Positions 16,437 through 25,409 of a stretch of DNA of 64,000 bases are shown here, in pieces. The translations under genes were made by a program, and so were the position numbers. The notes below the pieces were generated by a model that was not told the DNA's origin, made no database searches, and was given only the letters and a program-made list of their open reading frames with translations. Within the stretch, counting starts at the first letter, position 1; every line of letters begins with the position of its first letter. Origin of the DNA: Bovifimicola ammoniilytica (GTDB lineage Bacteria; Bacillota; Clostridia; Lachnospirales; Lachnospiraceae); the NCBI RefSeq assembly GCF_025567085.1, contig NZ_JAOQJN010000001.1, positions 1 to 64,000 of the forward strand. The letters are read 5' to 3'.

Positions 16437-16646
16437 GTAACAGAAGTTGGAAACATCTGGGTAATATTCATACGGGTAAATACAATATTGATTTAATAGA
16501 GGAACAAAAAATCATCATTGAGAGCTTTATTGAATAACAAAAGTATCTTATTTTGATTATGTAATTAAAACGTATAATATTAGTATAGTAACATATGGAC
16601 AACGACTACCAATAAATAATGCAAAAATAATTGAACATAAGAAGGA

Positions 16647-17360
16647 GTGGTGGCAATTTTGGAAGTAATAAAAATTTCTATAAATAATAACTACTTAATA
16701 AATTACATGAATGTTTATGGAGAAAAAACACATGATTATATATCTGCTAATGACTATTCTTTCAATGCAGGAAAAATATATGGCATTATATGCGAGCAAG
16801 GGGCTGGTGGAGAAGGAATTTCTCAAATATTGACTAATAAAGTATCTAATGTCAACACTCAAATATATATTGATGGAATGGAAACTAATAATATAAGTGA
16901 TTTAGCATGGTATGTTGGAAAAACTGTTAAATACGGACGAATAGTCAATAAGGAATTAAGCATTAAAAAAGCATTAGAATTAGCTGTTAAAAAATATAAT
17001 CGTTATAAAGATATTGAAACTATTATAGAGGAATTTCATTTGTCTAGACATAGAATAAATTATGGATTGTCGAATATTGATGTGTGGGAAAAATGGAGAG
17101 CTTCGATTGCTATAGGATATGCAGCACAGAAACAAATATTTTGTTTTCCATGGATGGACTCATTGTATTTTTTTGATTGTATGTTTAATTCATCAGTGTT
17201 TCGTTTTTTTAAAAGAATTACGCAAGATGGTGGAATAATAATTCTTCCCACATCAAGAGAGGAAAATGTAAAACAACTTGCAGATGAAATAGTTAAAATA
17301 CAATGTCCTAGGTTTAAACATTGTATTTCAGATACGGAAAAATTTAAAAAATACTTTTGA
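16647..17360 (+). CDS. degenerate ABC-ATPase-like protein A
   Basis: This is a protein of about 237 residues. An AAGGAG site overlaps GTG 16647; GTG 16650 or TTG 16659 are more plausible starts. The fold order is that of an ABC nucleotide-binding domain: GKIYGIICEQGAGGEGIS at the P-loop position, a switch segment AWYVGKTVKYG, the LSNIDVWEKWRASIAIGYA signature-like segment, FCFPWMDSLYFFD at Walker B, and IIILPTSREENV at the switch/H-loop. The P-loop Lys is Gly and the Walker B acids are absent, so ATP hydrolysis is unlikely. A second copy follows at once. No permease is nearby. An immunity or decoy role is an inference from location. Confidence 0.6.
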   Translation: MVAILEVIKISINNNYLINYMNVYGEKTHDYISANDYSFNAGKIYGIICEQGAGGEGISQILTNKVSNVNTQIYIDGMETNNISDLAWYVGKTVKYGRIVNKELSIKKALELAVKKYNRYKDIETIIEEFHLSRHRINYGLSNIDVWEKWRASIAIGYAAQKQIFCFPWMDSLYFFDCMFNSSVFRFFKRITQDGGIIILPTSREENVKQLADEIVKIQCPRFKHCISDTEKFKKYF

Positions 17361-17390
17361 ATTTTATTGAAAATACTATTGAATATTTGA

Positions 17391-18158
17391 ATGAAAAATT
17401 TACAGATGAAAGAAGGAATGGTGGCAATTTTGGAAAGAATAAAATTAGTAATGAAAAATGGAATTATGCATGTGAACAATCATATAGGAGAAAAGTACAT
17501 AGAATTATTAAGTGATAGTGAATTTAGTTTTGAAAAAGGAACAATATATGGAGTAATAGGTGAAAGTGGTGCTGGAGGGGAGACAATCTCATCTTTATTA
17601 TCCGGTAGAATTATTTCGGACAATGCTGGTATTTATTATGACAATATAAAAGCAGATAACAAAGATATACAAAGTAAAGGATGGTATGTTGGAAAAGTAG
17701 AATATTCAGACGGTATATTTCAGAGGGAAATTAGTGTTAAACAGGTAATAAATAAAGCAATAAGAAGATATAATAGGTATGAAAATATAAATGAAGTTAT
17801 ACAGGAATTTGGACTTACACAAGGAAGAGTAGAATATAAACTTTCGAAATATAGTGGAGAAAGATTAAGAGCATCATTAGCGATTGGATATGCGAGTAAT
17901 AAAATAGTTTATTGTTTTCCTTGGATGAATACTGCATATTTCTATGATATAATTTTAAGTTCGGGAGTTTTTCGTTTTTTTAATAAATTAAAAGAAGAAG
18001 GCTGTATAATAATTTTGCCTACTTCTAGAGAAGAGAATGTAAATGGTTTTGTAGACAAGGTAATTAATATTAATAATCCAAAATTTAATTATATATTATC
18101 TGAAAATCAATATTTTATTCAAAACATTAAAAGAGATAATAGGCCTGATTTTTCCTGA
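17391..18158 (+). CDS. degenerate ABC-ATPase-like protein B
   Basis: This is a tandem paralogue of the previous protein (about 45-50% identical by eye), 30 bases downstream. The start could be ATG 17391, ATG 17418 or TTG 17430; the paralogue alignment favours one of the last two. Motifs: KGTIYGVIGESGAGGETISS (P-loop with Lys replaced by Gly), GWYVGKVEYS, KLSKYSGERLRASLAIGYA (clear ABC-signature-like LS..SGE), VYCFPWMNTAYFYD and CIIILPTSREENV. The signature motif is better preserved than in copy A. Duplication in tandem is typical of immunity genes under selection. Confidence 0.6.
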   Translation: MKNLQMKEGMVAILERIKLVMKNGIMHVNNHIGEKYIELLSDSEFSFEKGTIYGVIGESGAGGETISSLLSGRIISDNAGIYYDNIKADNKDIQSKGWYVGKVEYSDGIFQREISVKQVINKAIRRYNRYENINEVIQEFGLTQGRVEYKLSKYSGERLRASLAIGYASNKIVYCFPWMNTAYFYDIILSSGVFRFFNKLKEEGCIIILPTSREENVNGFVDKVININNPKFNYILSENQYFIQNIKRDNRPDFS

Positions 18159-18225
18159 TGATTTTATTCTGGAAGAAAATTATTATGAAACAATAAAATT
18201 TAATGATTGGACGATAGATTGCTAA
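18151..18225 (+). pseudogene. C-terminal relic of another immunity gene
   Basis: A short frame reads DDFILEENYYETIKFNDW, then TIDC and TAA. It overlaps the end of the ABC-like gene in another frame. Immediately afterwards begins the short sequence GTCGTTATAAAAGGAGAAAA that also occurs at 1624, so this is another recombination joint. Confidence 0.35.
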
Positions 18226-18317
18226 TAGTCGTTATAAAAGGAGAAAATAAGCATTGGTCTTGCATAAGGTGGTACATTCACAGCTATTGCTGACTAAAAC
18301 TGACGGAGGCTGAAAGC

Positions 18318-18827
18318 ATGGTTAGAGTGTTATGCATTGGATTGTATAATGGAGAAGGAAAATTTATTAAAGAACAATGGAAATGTTTTATAAAATGGTG
18401 CAGAATAGAATGTAATAAAATAGTCATTTACTCGCCAATGACTTATAACACAGTCCGTTCTAAATTCTTGTCATATTGCAATATTAGTGTGTTGAAGAAA
18501 CCAGATGAATCATTAGATGTTTATACGTATGAAATCAATATAATAGATAGTGAATTTTGGAATTATATTGAAGATTTTAATTTTAATATTGATATAATAG
18601 ATAATATTTCTTACATATTTTTTTTCAGTAGTGAAAAAAATATTGCATCACTACAAATAGTTGATTTTGAGAATTATTTATTGATTGAAGAACCAATTGC
18701 TCATCAAGAAAAATTGTTATTAAACGAAATGTTGATACAGGAGAATATTCGATTATGTATTAATGGGAAAGCGGATGTTGATGAATTATTGCAAGAAGAA
18801 AGTTGGGAGCCACTGGGAAAACTATAA
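18318..18827 (+). CDS. candidate immunity protein, last of the array
   Basis: This is a 169-residue protein; ATG 18318 is preceded by CGGAGGCTGAAAGC. Features include KWCRIECNKIVIYSPMTYNT, then LDVYTYEINIIDSEFWNYIE, and a C-terminal AHQEKLLLNEMLIQENIRLC with KADVDELLQEESWEPLG. It is soluble and acidic. I do not recognise the family. Confidence 0.55.
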   Translation: MVRVLCIGLYNGEGKFIKEQWKCFIKWCRIECNKIVIYSPMTYNTVRSKFLSYCNISVLKKPDESLDVYTYEINIIDSEFWNYIEDFNFNIDIIDNISYIFFFSSEKNIASLQIVDFENYLLIEEPIAHQEKLLLNEMLIQENIRLCINGKADVDELLQEESWEPLGKL

Positions 18828-19353
18828 TATAGAGTCATTTAGTAAAGGCAAATAAATGTACCCAGGATATTTTCAAGAGGATTATACTGATTTAAATAGT
18901 AAATGGAGTAACAAGTGTAGAGGGCAACGCTTAGAATGGAGATGGTTCGGGAGAAGAAGTAAAAATGATAAAAAGTTTTGTTTTTAAAGACGAATGGAAT
19001 GAAAGAATCATCTTAGAAATTGTGGCACAAAGTGTTAAATATGATGATTGAGCTAGAATATGATTTATATAATGTAGTGGTTGAATGTTTTGAATTGTAC
19101 AACCTAAAAATATGAATGTATTTGATAAGAATGAAAATGCTTCAGATAAATCATCACAATCCCGCAAATATACATTGCCCCCACCTATAAATTATGATAT
19201 TATTGCGTTATACTGAACATAAAAATAACAGGTATTAAAAAGTTCTTTTTATTAGAAGTATTATATCTGAAAGAAATATAAAAGAAATTATAAAAGAAAT
19301 ATATTAGAGAGAAACATATCTGGAAAAATATATCAGAAAGGTGTGTTGATATT
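18828..19353. other. 526-base gap at the array/backbone border, no intact gene
   Basis: Only short open stretches are seen, e.g. MYPGYFQEDYTDLNSKW from ATG 18856 and KSFVFKDEWNERIILE at about 18970. They look like further immunity-gene debris. From about 19190 the DNA is AT-rich without features until the AGAAAGGTG site of the next gene. No tRNA gene or att-like repeat marks the border. Confidence 0.5.
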
Positions 19354-21348
19354 ATGGAATTTGGAAAAGGCTATTGGAAGACATTTAGTGCAGGTGTGGA
19401 GAGAGAATGGGTAATAACTAATGGAATCGGTGGTTATTGTGGAAGTACAATAATTAATGCGTGTGCAAGAATGCATCATGCATATCTGGTAGCAAGTCTG
19501 CATGCACCGGTAGAACGTTATGCGGTTTTGAATAAAATAGATGAGTCGATAACAATAGGGGACAAGACATATTCATTTGCTACGAACCAGAGACCAGGTG
19601 GTTGGAATGAAGAGGGACAGAAATATTTACAGAGATTTGTATATGATGAATTACCACATTTCGTATATCAGGCTGAGGGTACATTTATAAATAAGACATT
19701 GTCATTCGAATGGGAGAAGAATACAATTGCGATTGGCTATGATATTATGAATGGTGCAAAAGAGGCTGTATATGAGATAACTCCATTCTTTACATACAGA
19801 GACCATAGTTCAAGAGTTGAGAAATCAGACCTTAAATTCAAGACAGAACTGACAGGTAAAAAGACATTAGAATTAGTACCTAAGAAGAATAAAGATGTTA
19901 CTATTAAATTCTATGCAAGTAATGGTAAATTCGTTGAAAATGAAGAAAAATACGACCATGATATGGAACTTCAGACAGAAATCAATACAGGTGGCGAACC
20001 AATTAATAACAGCTATACACCATATAAAGTTGTAGTTAAGTTAGCACCATTTGAACATAAGAAAATATCTGTAATCTGTTCTATTGAGAAGAAATTCGAA
20101 AAAGATGCATTTGTAACGATTGAAAAGGGAATGGAAAGAATTAAGAAGATAAAGGAAAATGCTGGATATACAGATGAGTTTGCTAATTCTTTAGTTCAGG
20201 CAGCAGACCAGTTTGTTGTAAGAAGAGAATCAACAGGAAATAAGACAATTATGGCAGGTTACCCATGGTTTACAGACTGGGGCAGAGATACAATGATTGC
20301 GTTACAAGGGCTTACATTGTCGACAAAACGTTTTAATGATACAAGAGAAATACTTAAATCATTTGCTAAATATGTTGATAAAGGACTTGTTCCTAATGTA
20401 TTTCCGGATGCAGGCTTAAAGCCATTCTATAATACCGCAGATGCTTCAATGTGGTATTTCTATTCGGTTGATAAATACCTGGAATATACAGGCAATGAAG
20501 AAGATTATGAATTTATCAGAGAAGAAATATATGCTAAACTCGAGGAAATAATTCATTTCTACAGCACTAAGACAGATTTCTCAATATATATGGAAGACGA
20601 TGGACTTATTCACGCAGGCGGCGGATATGACCAGGTTACATGGATGGATGTAAGAGTAGGAACATGGGTAGTTACTCCAAGACATGGTAAACCTGTAGAG
20701 ATAAATGCTTTATGGTACAATGCTTTGCGTGTAATGGAGAAGTTAAGCAAGCGTTTTGGTACAATTTCAGAATATGGAAAGACTTCAGAAGAATATGCTA
20801 AGATGGCAGAGAAAGCAAAAGAGTCATTTAATAAAGAATTCTGGAATAAAGAAGATAAGTGCCTGTATGATGTGGTAGATGGTAACGTTGGAGATGCTAA
20901 GATTAGACCAAACCAGATATATGCAGTTTCACTTCCTTATACAATGTTAGATGAGAAGAAGAGTAAAGCAGTTGTAGAGAAAGTTATAAGTGAACTTTAT
21001 GCAACATATGGACTTAGAACTCTTTCTAAAGATGATGCAGAATACCAGCCTTATTATAAAGGTAAGCTTCATGACAGAGATGCGGCATATCATCAGGGAA
21101 CAACATGGGCATATCCTTTAGGGGCTTTGATTACTGCATACTTAAAGGTATTTGGTAAGAATGACGAGACAAAGGCATATGCACTTCATATGATAGAGCC
21201 ATTAAAAGACCATTTAAGAGATGGCTGTGTTGGTTCGATTGCAGAGATATTCGATGGAAATGAGCCAAATATTTCAAGAGGCGCATACGCACAGGCATGG
21301 AGTGTCGGTGAAATCTTAAGAGCCTATACAGAAGATATTTTGGGATAA
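19354..21348 (+). CDS. amylo-alpha-1,6-glucosidase (glycogen debranching, GH133)
   Basis: The protein has 664 residues, normal for bacterial debranching enzymes. Residues 1-230 form the beta-rich N-terminal domain (GGYCGSTIINACARMHHAYL). The C-terminal (alpha/alpha)6 catalytic domain carries GYPWFTDWGRDTMIALQGLT, a central VTWMDVRVGTWVVTPRHGKP and HDRDAAYHQGTTWAYPLGAL. It hydrolyses the alpha-1,6-linked glucose left at branch points of glycogen after phosphorolysis, in the cytosol. No signal peptide. ATG 19354 follows AGAAAGGTG. It connects functionally to the phosphoglucomutase at 55.6 kb, but is not in one operon with it. The next gene starts 20 bases on. Confidence 0.92.
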   Translation: MEFGKGYWKTFSAGVEREWVITNGIGGYCGSTIINACARMHHAYLVASLHAPVERYAVLNKIDESITIGDKTYSFATNQRPGGWNEEGQKYLQRFVYDELPHFVYQAEGTFINKTLSFEWEKNTIAIGYDIMNGAKEAVYEITPFFTYRDHSSRVEKSDLKFKTELTGKKTLELVPKKNKDVTIKFYASNGKFVENEEKYDHDMELQTEINTGGEPINNSYTPYKVVVKLAPFEHKKISVICSIEKKFEKDAFVTIEKGMERIKKIKENAGYTDEFANSLVQAADQFVVRRESTGNKTIMAGYPWFTDWGRDTMIALQGLTLSTKRFNDTREILKSFAKYVDKGLVPNVFPDAGLKPFYNTADASMWYFYSVDKYLEYTGNEEDYEFIREEIYAKLEEIIHFYSTKTDFSIYMEDDGLIHAGGGYDQVTWMDVRVGTWVVTPRHGKPVEINALWYNALRVMEKLSKRFGTISEYGKTSEEYAKMAEKAKESFNKEFWNKEDKCLYDVVDGNVGDAKIRPNQIYAVSLPYTMLDEKKSKAVVEKVISELYATYGLRTLSKDDAEYQPYYKGKLHDRDAAYHQGTTWAYPLGALITAYLKVFGKNDETKAYALHMIEPLKDHLRDGCVGSIAEIFDGNEPNISRGAYAQAWSVGEILRAYTEDILG

Positions 21349-21368
21349 ATAGAGAAAGGACAATTTCA

Positions 21369-22541
21369 GTGGAAACAATATTACGTGATGAATTAATTAA
21401 ATATATGGATAGAAATCTTATAAGAGTAATTGTAAGTAATCCCAGAGACAAAGATGGAATCAGCAAGATAAAGGTAAGAGCAGTTCTTATTAATTCAGAG
21501 CTTATGTTTCAGGCAACGGAATATGTTGGTAATCAGGTACTTCACCACAATTATACATCTACTGAAATTGCATCCTATCTTGATAATATGATTACGAACA
21601 GCTTCAAGCAATGCGAGATAGTTACTAATGATATTGTCGCAAATATCTTAGTTAGTAAAAAGGGCAAGATAACGATTAACAGAAAGAAGTCGGCTGCCAG
21701 ATTAATAGAGTCAAAATCGGTAAAGGTAAATGACCTGAGTCATAACAGGACGAAGCATTATATTCTTGAAGAGGGAATACCTGTACCATTTCTGATAGAT
21801 TTAGGTGTAATGAATACAAAGGGTGATGTGCTAAAACCCCGTTATGATAAATTCAGACAGATTAACAGATTCTTGGAATTTGTAAAGGATATAGTAAGAG
21901 AGCTGCCAAGGAACAGGGAAATCAATATAATTGATTTTGGTTGTGGAAAGAGCTATCTTACTTTTGCTATATATTATTATCTGCGTGAATTGTGTGGATT
22001 AGATGTCAGAATAACAGGTCTTGATTTGAAGAAAGATGTTATTAATAAATGTAATCAGTTAAGTGAGAAATATGGCTATGACAAGCTGATTTTCAAATTA
22101 GGCGATATTGCTGATTATGAGGGACAGAATAATGTCGATATGGTTGTGACATTGCACGCCTGTGATACTGCGACAGATTATGCATTATATAAAGCAGTAA
22201 GCTGGAATGCGAAAGTTATTCTGTCAGTACCATGTTGTCAGCATGAGATAAATAAACAGATTAAAAATGAGATGATGTCTCCGGTACTTAATTATGGAAT
22301 ACTTAAAGACAGAATGTCTGCGATAATGACAGATGCCATCAGGGCTGAAGTGCTTAAGATTAAGGGATATCATACAGAGATTTTAGAATTTATAGATATG
22401 GAGCATACTCCTAAGAACCTGCTTATAAGGGCAGTGAAAAATAAAGTTAAAGACATAGATAACAATACAGAAAGAGAAGCTCTTGACAGAATGATTAAAG
22501 AGTTTAATATAACACCAACTATAGTCAAGTTATTATTATAG
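21369..22541 (+). CDS. class I SAM-dependent methyltransferase
   Basis: This is a 390-residue protein starting at GTG 21369 (GAAAGGA upstream). The N-terminal ~160 residues are a family-specific region without a clear name. The Rossmann fold then follows: IIDFGCGKSYLTFAIYYYL (SAM-binding glycine motif), ITGLDLKKDVI, VVTLHACDTATDYALY and ILSVPCCQHEIN. The FGCGKSYL/HACDTATD combination is that of the Methyltransf_32 group, related to proteins with RNA or small-molecule substrates; the substrate is unknown. Co-transcribed with the debranching enzyme by spacing, with no obvious functional link. Confidence 0.8.
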   Translation: METILRDELIKYMDRNLIRVIVSNPRDKDGISKIKVRAVLINSELMFQATEYVGNQVLHHNYTSTEIASYLDNMITNSFKQCEIVTNDIVANILVSKKGKITINRKKSAARLIESKSVKVNDLSHNRTKHYILEEGIPVPFLIDLGVMNTKGDVLKPRYDKFRQINRFLEFVKDIVRELPRNREINIIDFGCGKSYLTFAIYYYLRELCGLDVRITGLDLKKDVINKCNQLSEKYGYDKLIFKLGDIADYEGQNNVDMVVTLHACDTATDYALYKAVSWNAKVILSVPCCQHEINKQIKNEMMSPVLNYGILKDRMSAIMTDAIRAEVLKIKGYHTEILEFIDMEHTPKNLLIRAVKNKVKDIDNNTEREALDRMIKEFNITPTIVKLLL

Positions 22542-22582
22542 TGTACCTGCAAATAGTAGGAAGTGCGATAAGTAGCTTGAAA

Positions 22583-22745
22583 GTGGAGAAAAGTGTGAAA
22601 AATACAGATTGATATCTGATTTTTCACACAGCTAAATATGTTGCAGGCACCACATTTAGTATTTATCGCAGAGCCAAATCTGACATTTGGCTCGCGGTTC
22701 CTCCGTCACTATGTGCCTGCGGAATGGAGATTAGTGTGAAAAACA
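22583..22745 (+). repeat. hairpin cluster flanked by copies of a gene-start region
   Basis: Direct repeats GTGGAGAAAAGTGTGAAAAA (22583) and ATGGAGATTAGTGTGAAAAA (22724) bracket two hairpins. The first, 22593-22629, has an 11-bp outer stem GTGTGAAAAAT plus an inner CAGAT/ATCTG stem. The second is GAGCCAAAT/ATTTGGCTC at 22671-22693. The right direct repeat is the ribosome site and start of the next gene. The first hairpin, A-rich on the left and T-rich on the right, can also serve as a terminator for the methyltransferase gene. Confidence 0.65.
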
Positions 22746-25306
22746 TAATTAACAAATTTGTGATTCTGCTGCTTGTATTTGCGGTAGTAATAGGGATATA
22801 TTTTTTCATAAACAGAGATAAGAAAGAAGACAAGAATATAATTATGGGAGAACCAACTCTTCCTACCATATCATTTATGGCATCAGGAGAGACCTCCAGC
22901 GCTAACGATATTGAGGTAAATGAGTTATTCGGATATACGACAGAGATGGAGACTAAGTATATGCGTGATACCATTACACCTATTAACGATGAGAGAAAAA
23001 TTACTGTAAGAGTAAATAACCATGAAAATGTGGTAATGGGTGCAGAATTTGAAGTAAGAACCTTAGATTGTGAAAGACTTATTGAGAAAACTGAGGTTAA
23101 AGCAGAAAATATCAAGACAGATGGAGATTACACTAACATTGATATTCAGTTAGATAATATGATAGAAGCTGACACAGAATATTATCTGGTTATTAGACTT
23201 ACAACAGACAGAAATGAAAATGTGTATTTCTATACACGTATTAAGCAGCTTACAGAGAATCATTGTAAGGAAGAGATGGAATTTGCAAAGAAATTCAGTG
23301 CTTCAACATTTAGTGATACAGAATCAGAGAATATAATTAATTATCTTGAAACAAATGCTTCGGAGGATAATTCGAATTTCGGAAAGGTAAATATCCACTC
23401 AAGCTATAAACAGATTACGTGGGGCGATTTAAAGCCTGAGAAGGTAACTAATCCGGTTGTCAGAGTACAGGAGATATTAGGAGATATAGGTTGTTATAAA
23501 TTAGTATATAAGATAAAGGCATTAAATGATTATGATGCATACCAGTATTATACTGTTACTGAATTCTTCAGGGTGAAATGGACAAGCAGCGAGATTTATC
23601 TGTTAGATTATGAGCGTACAATGAACCAGATATTTGATGCAAATAATCAGAATATTTCGGCATACAGAATTAATCTTGGAATCTCAGAGAATTCAGATGT
23701 CGGGTTTAAATCAAGTGATGATACGAGCTATATTGCATTTGCCAAGGAAAACGGTCTGTGGCTTATGGATATAGGTGAGAATAAAGTATATTCGTTATTT
23801 GCATTTGAAGAGGTGGAGACAGCGGATATAAGAGATACTAATAATGATAATGATTTTCAGGTAGTATCTGTGGATAACGATGGAAATGTTAAATTCATTG
23901 TGTATGGTTATATGAATCGTGGTGAGCATGAGGGAATGGTCGGTGTGAGTCTGTATGAATATAATCATAAGAAGAATCTTGTGGAAGAGAAGATATTTAT
24001 TCCGTTTACAAGGAAATTTGATATTCTGAAACAGACAATGGGCAGATTATCTTATGTAAATGACAAGGATATAATGTATGTAATGTTAAGTGACAGCGTG
24101 TATTCGATTGATTTGACCGGTAGTGAATATGTACAGGTTATTTCGAATCTTAAGGAAGATAATTATGCTGTTAACAGTAATGGTAATATCGTTGCATGGG
24201 AAACTGATGGCAGTGATAAGGGCAGCAGTTCTGTGAAAATGCTTAATCTTGAAAATGGTGAAGAATGTGAGATAAAGGCAGAAGATGGCCATAAACTTAA
24301 GGTGTTAGGCTTTTTAGGTGATGATATGGTATATGGCGATGCCCTTGAAAGCGACATTATAACAGATAATAATGGTAATGTTACGGTCGGAATGAACAAG
24401 GTTATAATAGCAGATATTAAGGGAGAAGAATTAAAGAGCTATAGTAAAGAAGGCTACTATATATCAGGTGCTGATGTATCAGATAATATGGTGAATTTAA
24501 CAAGAGTACAGAAAACACCTGATGGCAACACTTATGTTAAATCAAGTGACTATCAGATATTCGGTAATGAGGAAGAAGATACAAGCGTGGTATCATCAGG
24601 TATTATAACAACAGATTTAAAGAAGAAAGAAGTTGTTATATCATTTGTTAAGAAAGTAACGACTTCAAATCAGCTTAAATCCCTCTATCCTAAGGAAATT
24701 CGTTTTAGCGAGACTAATTCACTAAGTATTCGTGAGCTTATAAATGGCGGGGATAAATATTATGTGTATGGACAGGGCAAAATGCAGTCAGTTTCAGATA
24801 ATGTATCTGATGCCATTATAGCAGCAGATAGGACAGCAGGCGTGGTTATCAGCGAAAGTGGCGACTATGTATGGGCAAGAATGAGTAAACCAACCCAGTA
24901 TGAATTGACAGACGTGGCATTTACCGGAACTGCCGAGAGCGGCAATAGTACGGCACAGTTAGCATTATGTGTTCAGGCAATACTTATGCATAATGGTGTA
25001 AATACAGATGTAGCATCAGAACTTGCCGGTGGTAAGACTTCAGTTCAGATTATTAATGAAAAGATTTCTAATAAAACGGGATTAGACCTGACGGGCTGCT
25101 CACTTAGTGAGGTTTTATATTATGTATGGAACGGACAGCCGGTGCTTGCATCAACTGACGGAACTAATTATGTACTTATTGTCGGATATGATTTCTACAA
25201 TGTTGTAATGCTTAATCCGGTAACAGGCCAGACCTATAAAATGGGGCAGGATGAGGCAGGAGCAATGTTTGATAATACAGGTAATAAATTCATTGCAATT
25301 AAATAA
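22736..25306 (+). CDS. membrane-anchored extracellular protein with C39-like domain
   Basis: GTG 22736 is preferred because ATGGAGATT upstream is the ribosome site; ATG 22724 would place the start inside it. About 856 residues: a single N-terminal membrane segment (FVILLLVFAVVIGIYFFI), then a long, beta-rich extracellular region with repeated blade-like units (for example EKVNYSLFAF... style strands around residues 300-560), and a C-terminal domain of about 130 residues (AQLALCVQAILMHNGVNTDV, GQPVLASTDGTNYVLIVGYD). The last part has the layout of Peptidase_C39_2, but the histidine expected before the VGYD strand is Asn, and the Cys is shifted. It is therefore probably a non-catalytic binding domain. 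Confidence 0.65.
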   Translation: MKNIINKFVILLLVFAVVIGIYFFINRDKKEDKNIIMGEPTLPTISFMASGETSSANDIEVNELFGYTTEMETKYMRDTITPINDERKITVRVNNHENVVMGAEFEVRTLDCERLIEKTEVKAENIKTDGDYTNIDIQLDNMIEADTEYYLVIRLTTDRNENVYFYTRIKQLTENHCKEEMEFAKKFSASTFSDTESENIINYLETNASEDNSNFGKVNIHSSYKQITWGDLKPEKVTNPVVRVQEILGDIGCYKLVYKIKALNDYDAYQYYTVTEFFRVKWTSSEIYLLDYERTMNQIFDANNQNISAYRINLGISENSDVGFKSSDDTSYIAFAKENGLWLMDIGENKVYSLFAFEEVETADIRDTNNDNDFQVVSVDNDGNVKFIVYGYMNRGEHEGMVGVSLYEYNHKKNLVEEKIFIPFTRKFDILKQTMGRLSYVNDKDIMYVMLSDSVYSIDLTGSEYVQVISNLKEDNYAVNSNGNIVAWETDGSDKGSSSVKMLNLENGEECEIKAEDGHKLKVLGFLGDDMVYGDALESDIITDNNGNVTVGMNKVIIADIKGEELKSYSKEGYYISGADVSDNMVNLTRVQKTPDGNTYVKSSDYQIFGNEEEDTSVVSSGIITTDLKKKEVVISFVKKVTTSNQLKSLYPKEIRFSETNSLSIRELINGGDKYYVYGQGKMQSVSDNVSDAIIAADRTAGVVISESGDYVWARMSKPTQYELTDVAFTGTAESGNSTAQLALCVQAILMHNGVNTDVASELAGGKTSVQIINEKISNKTGLDLTGCSLSEVLYYVWNGQPVLASTDGTNYVLIVGYDFYNVVMLNPVTGQTYKMGQDEAGAMFDNTGNKFIAIK

Positions 25307-25409
25307 ATGCCTGACATTCACTTGTTGATATTATATTTTTATTATGATATTATGTAAGTATTCGGGCAGAGTTATGAATTGCAAAATAATATATAGAAGG
25401 TATTAACTG

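Noticed and set aside
16647..18158. Assignment as a functional ABC transporter ATPase pair
   Set aside because: The P-loop lysine and Walker B acids are missing in both copies and no permease gene is nearby.
18828..19353. Search for a tRNA gene or att-like repeats at the edge of the toxin region, as for a genomic island
   Set aside because: No cloverleaf-like sequence and no direct repeat matching base 1 onwards were seen.
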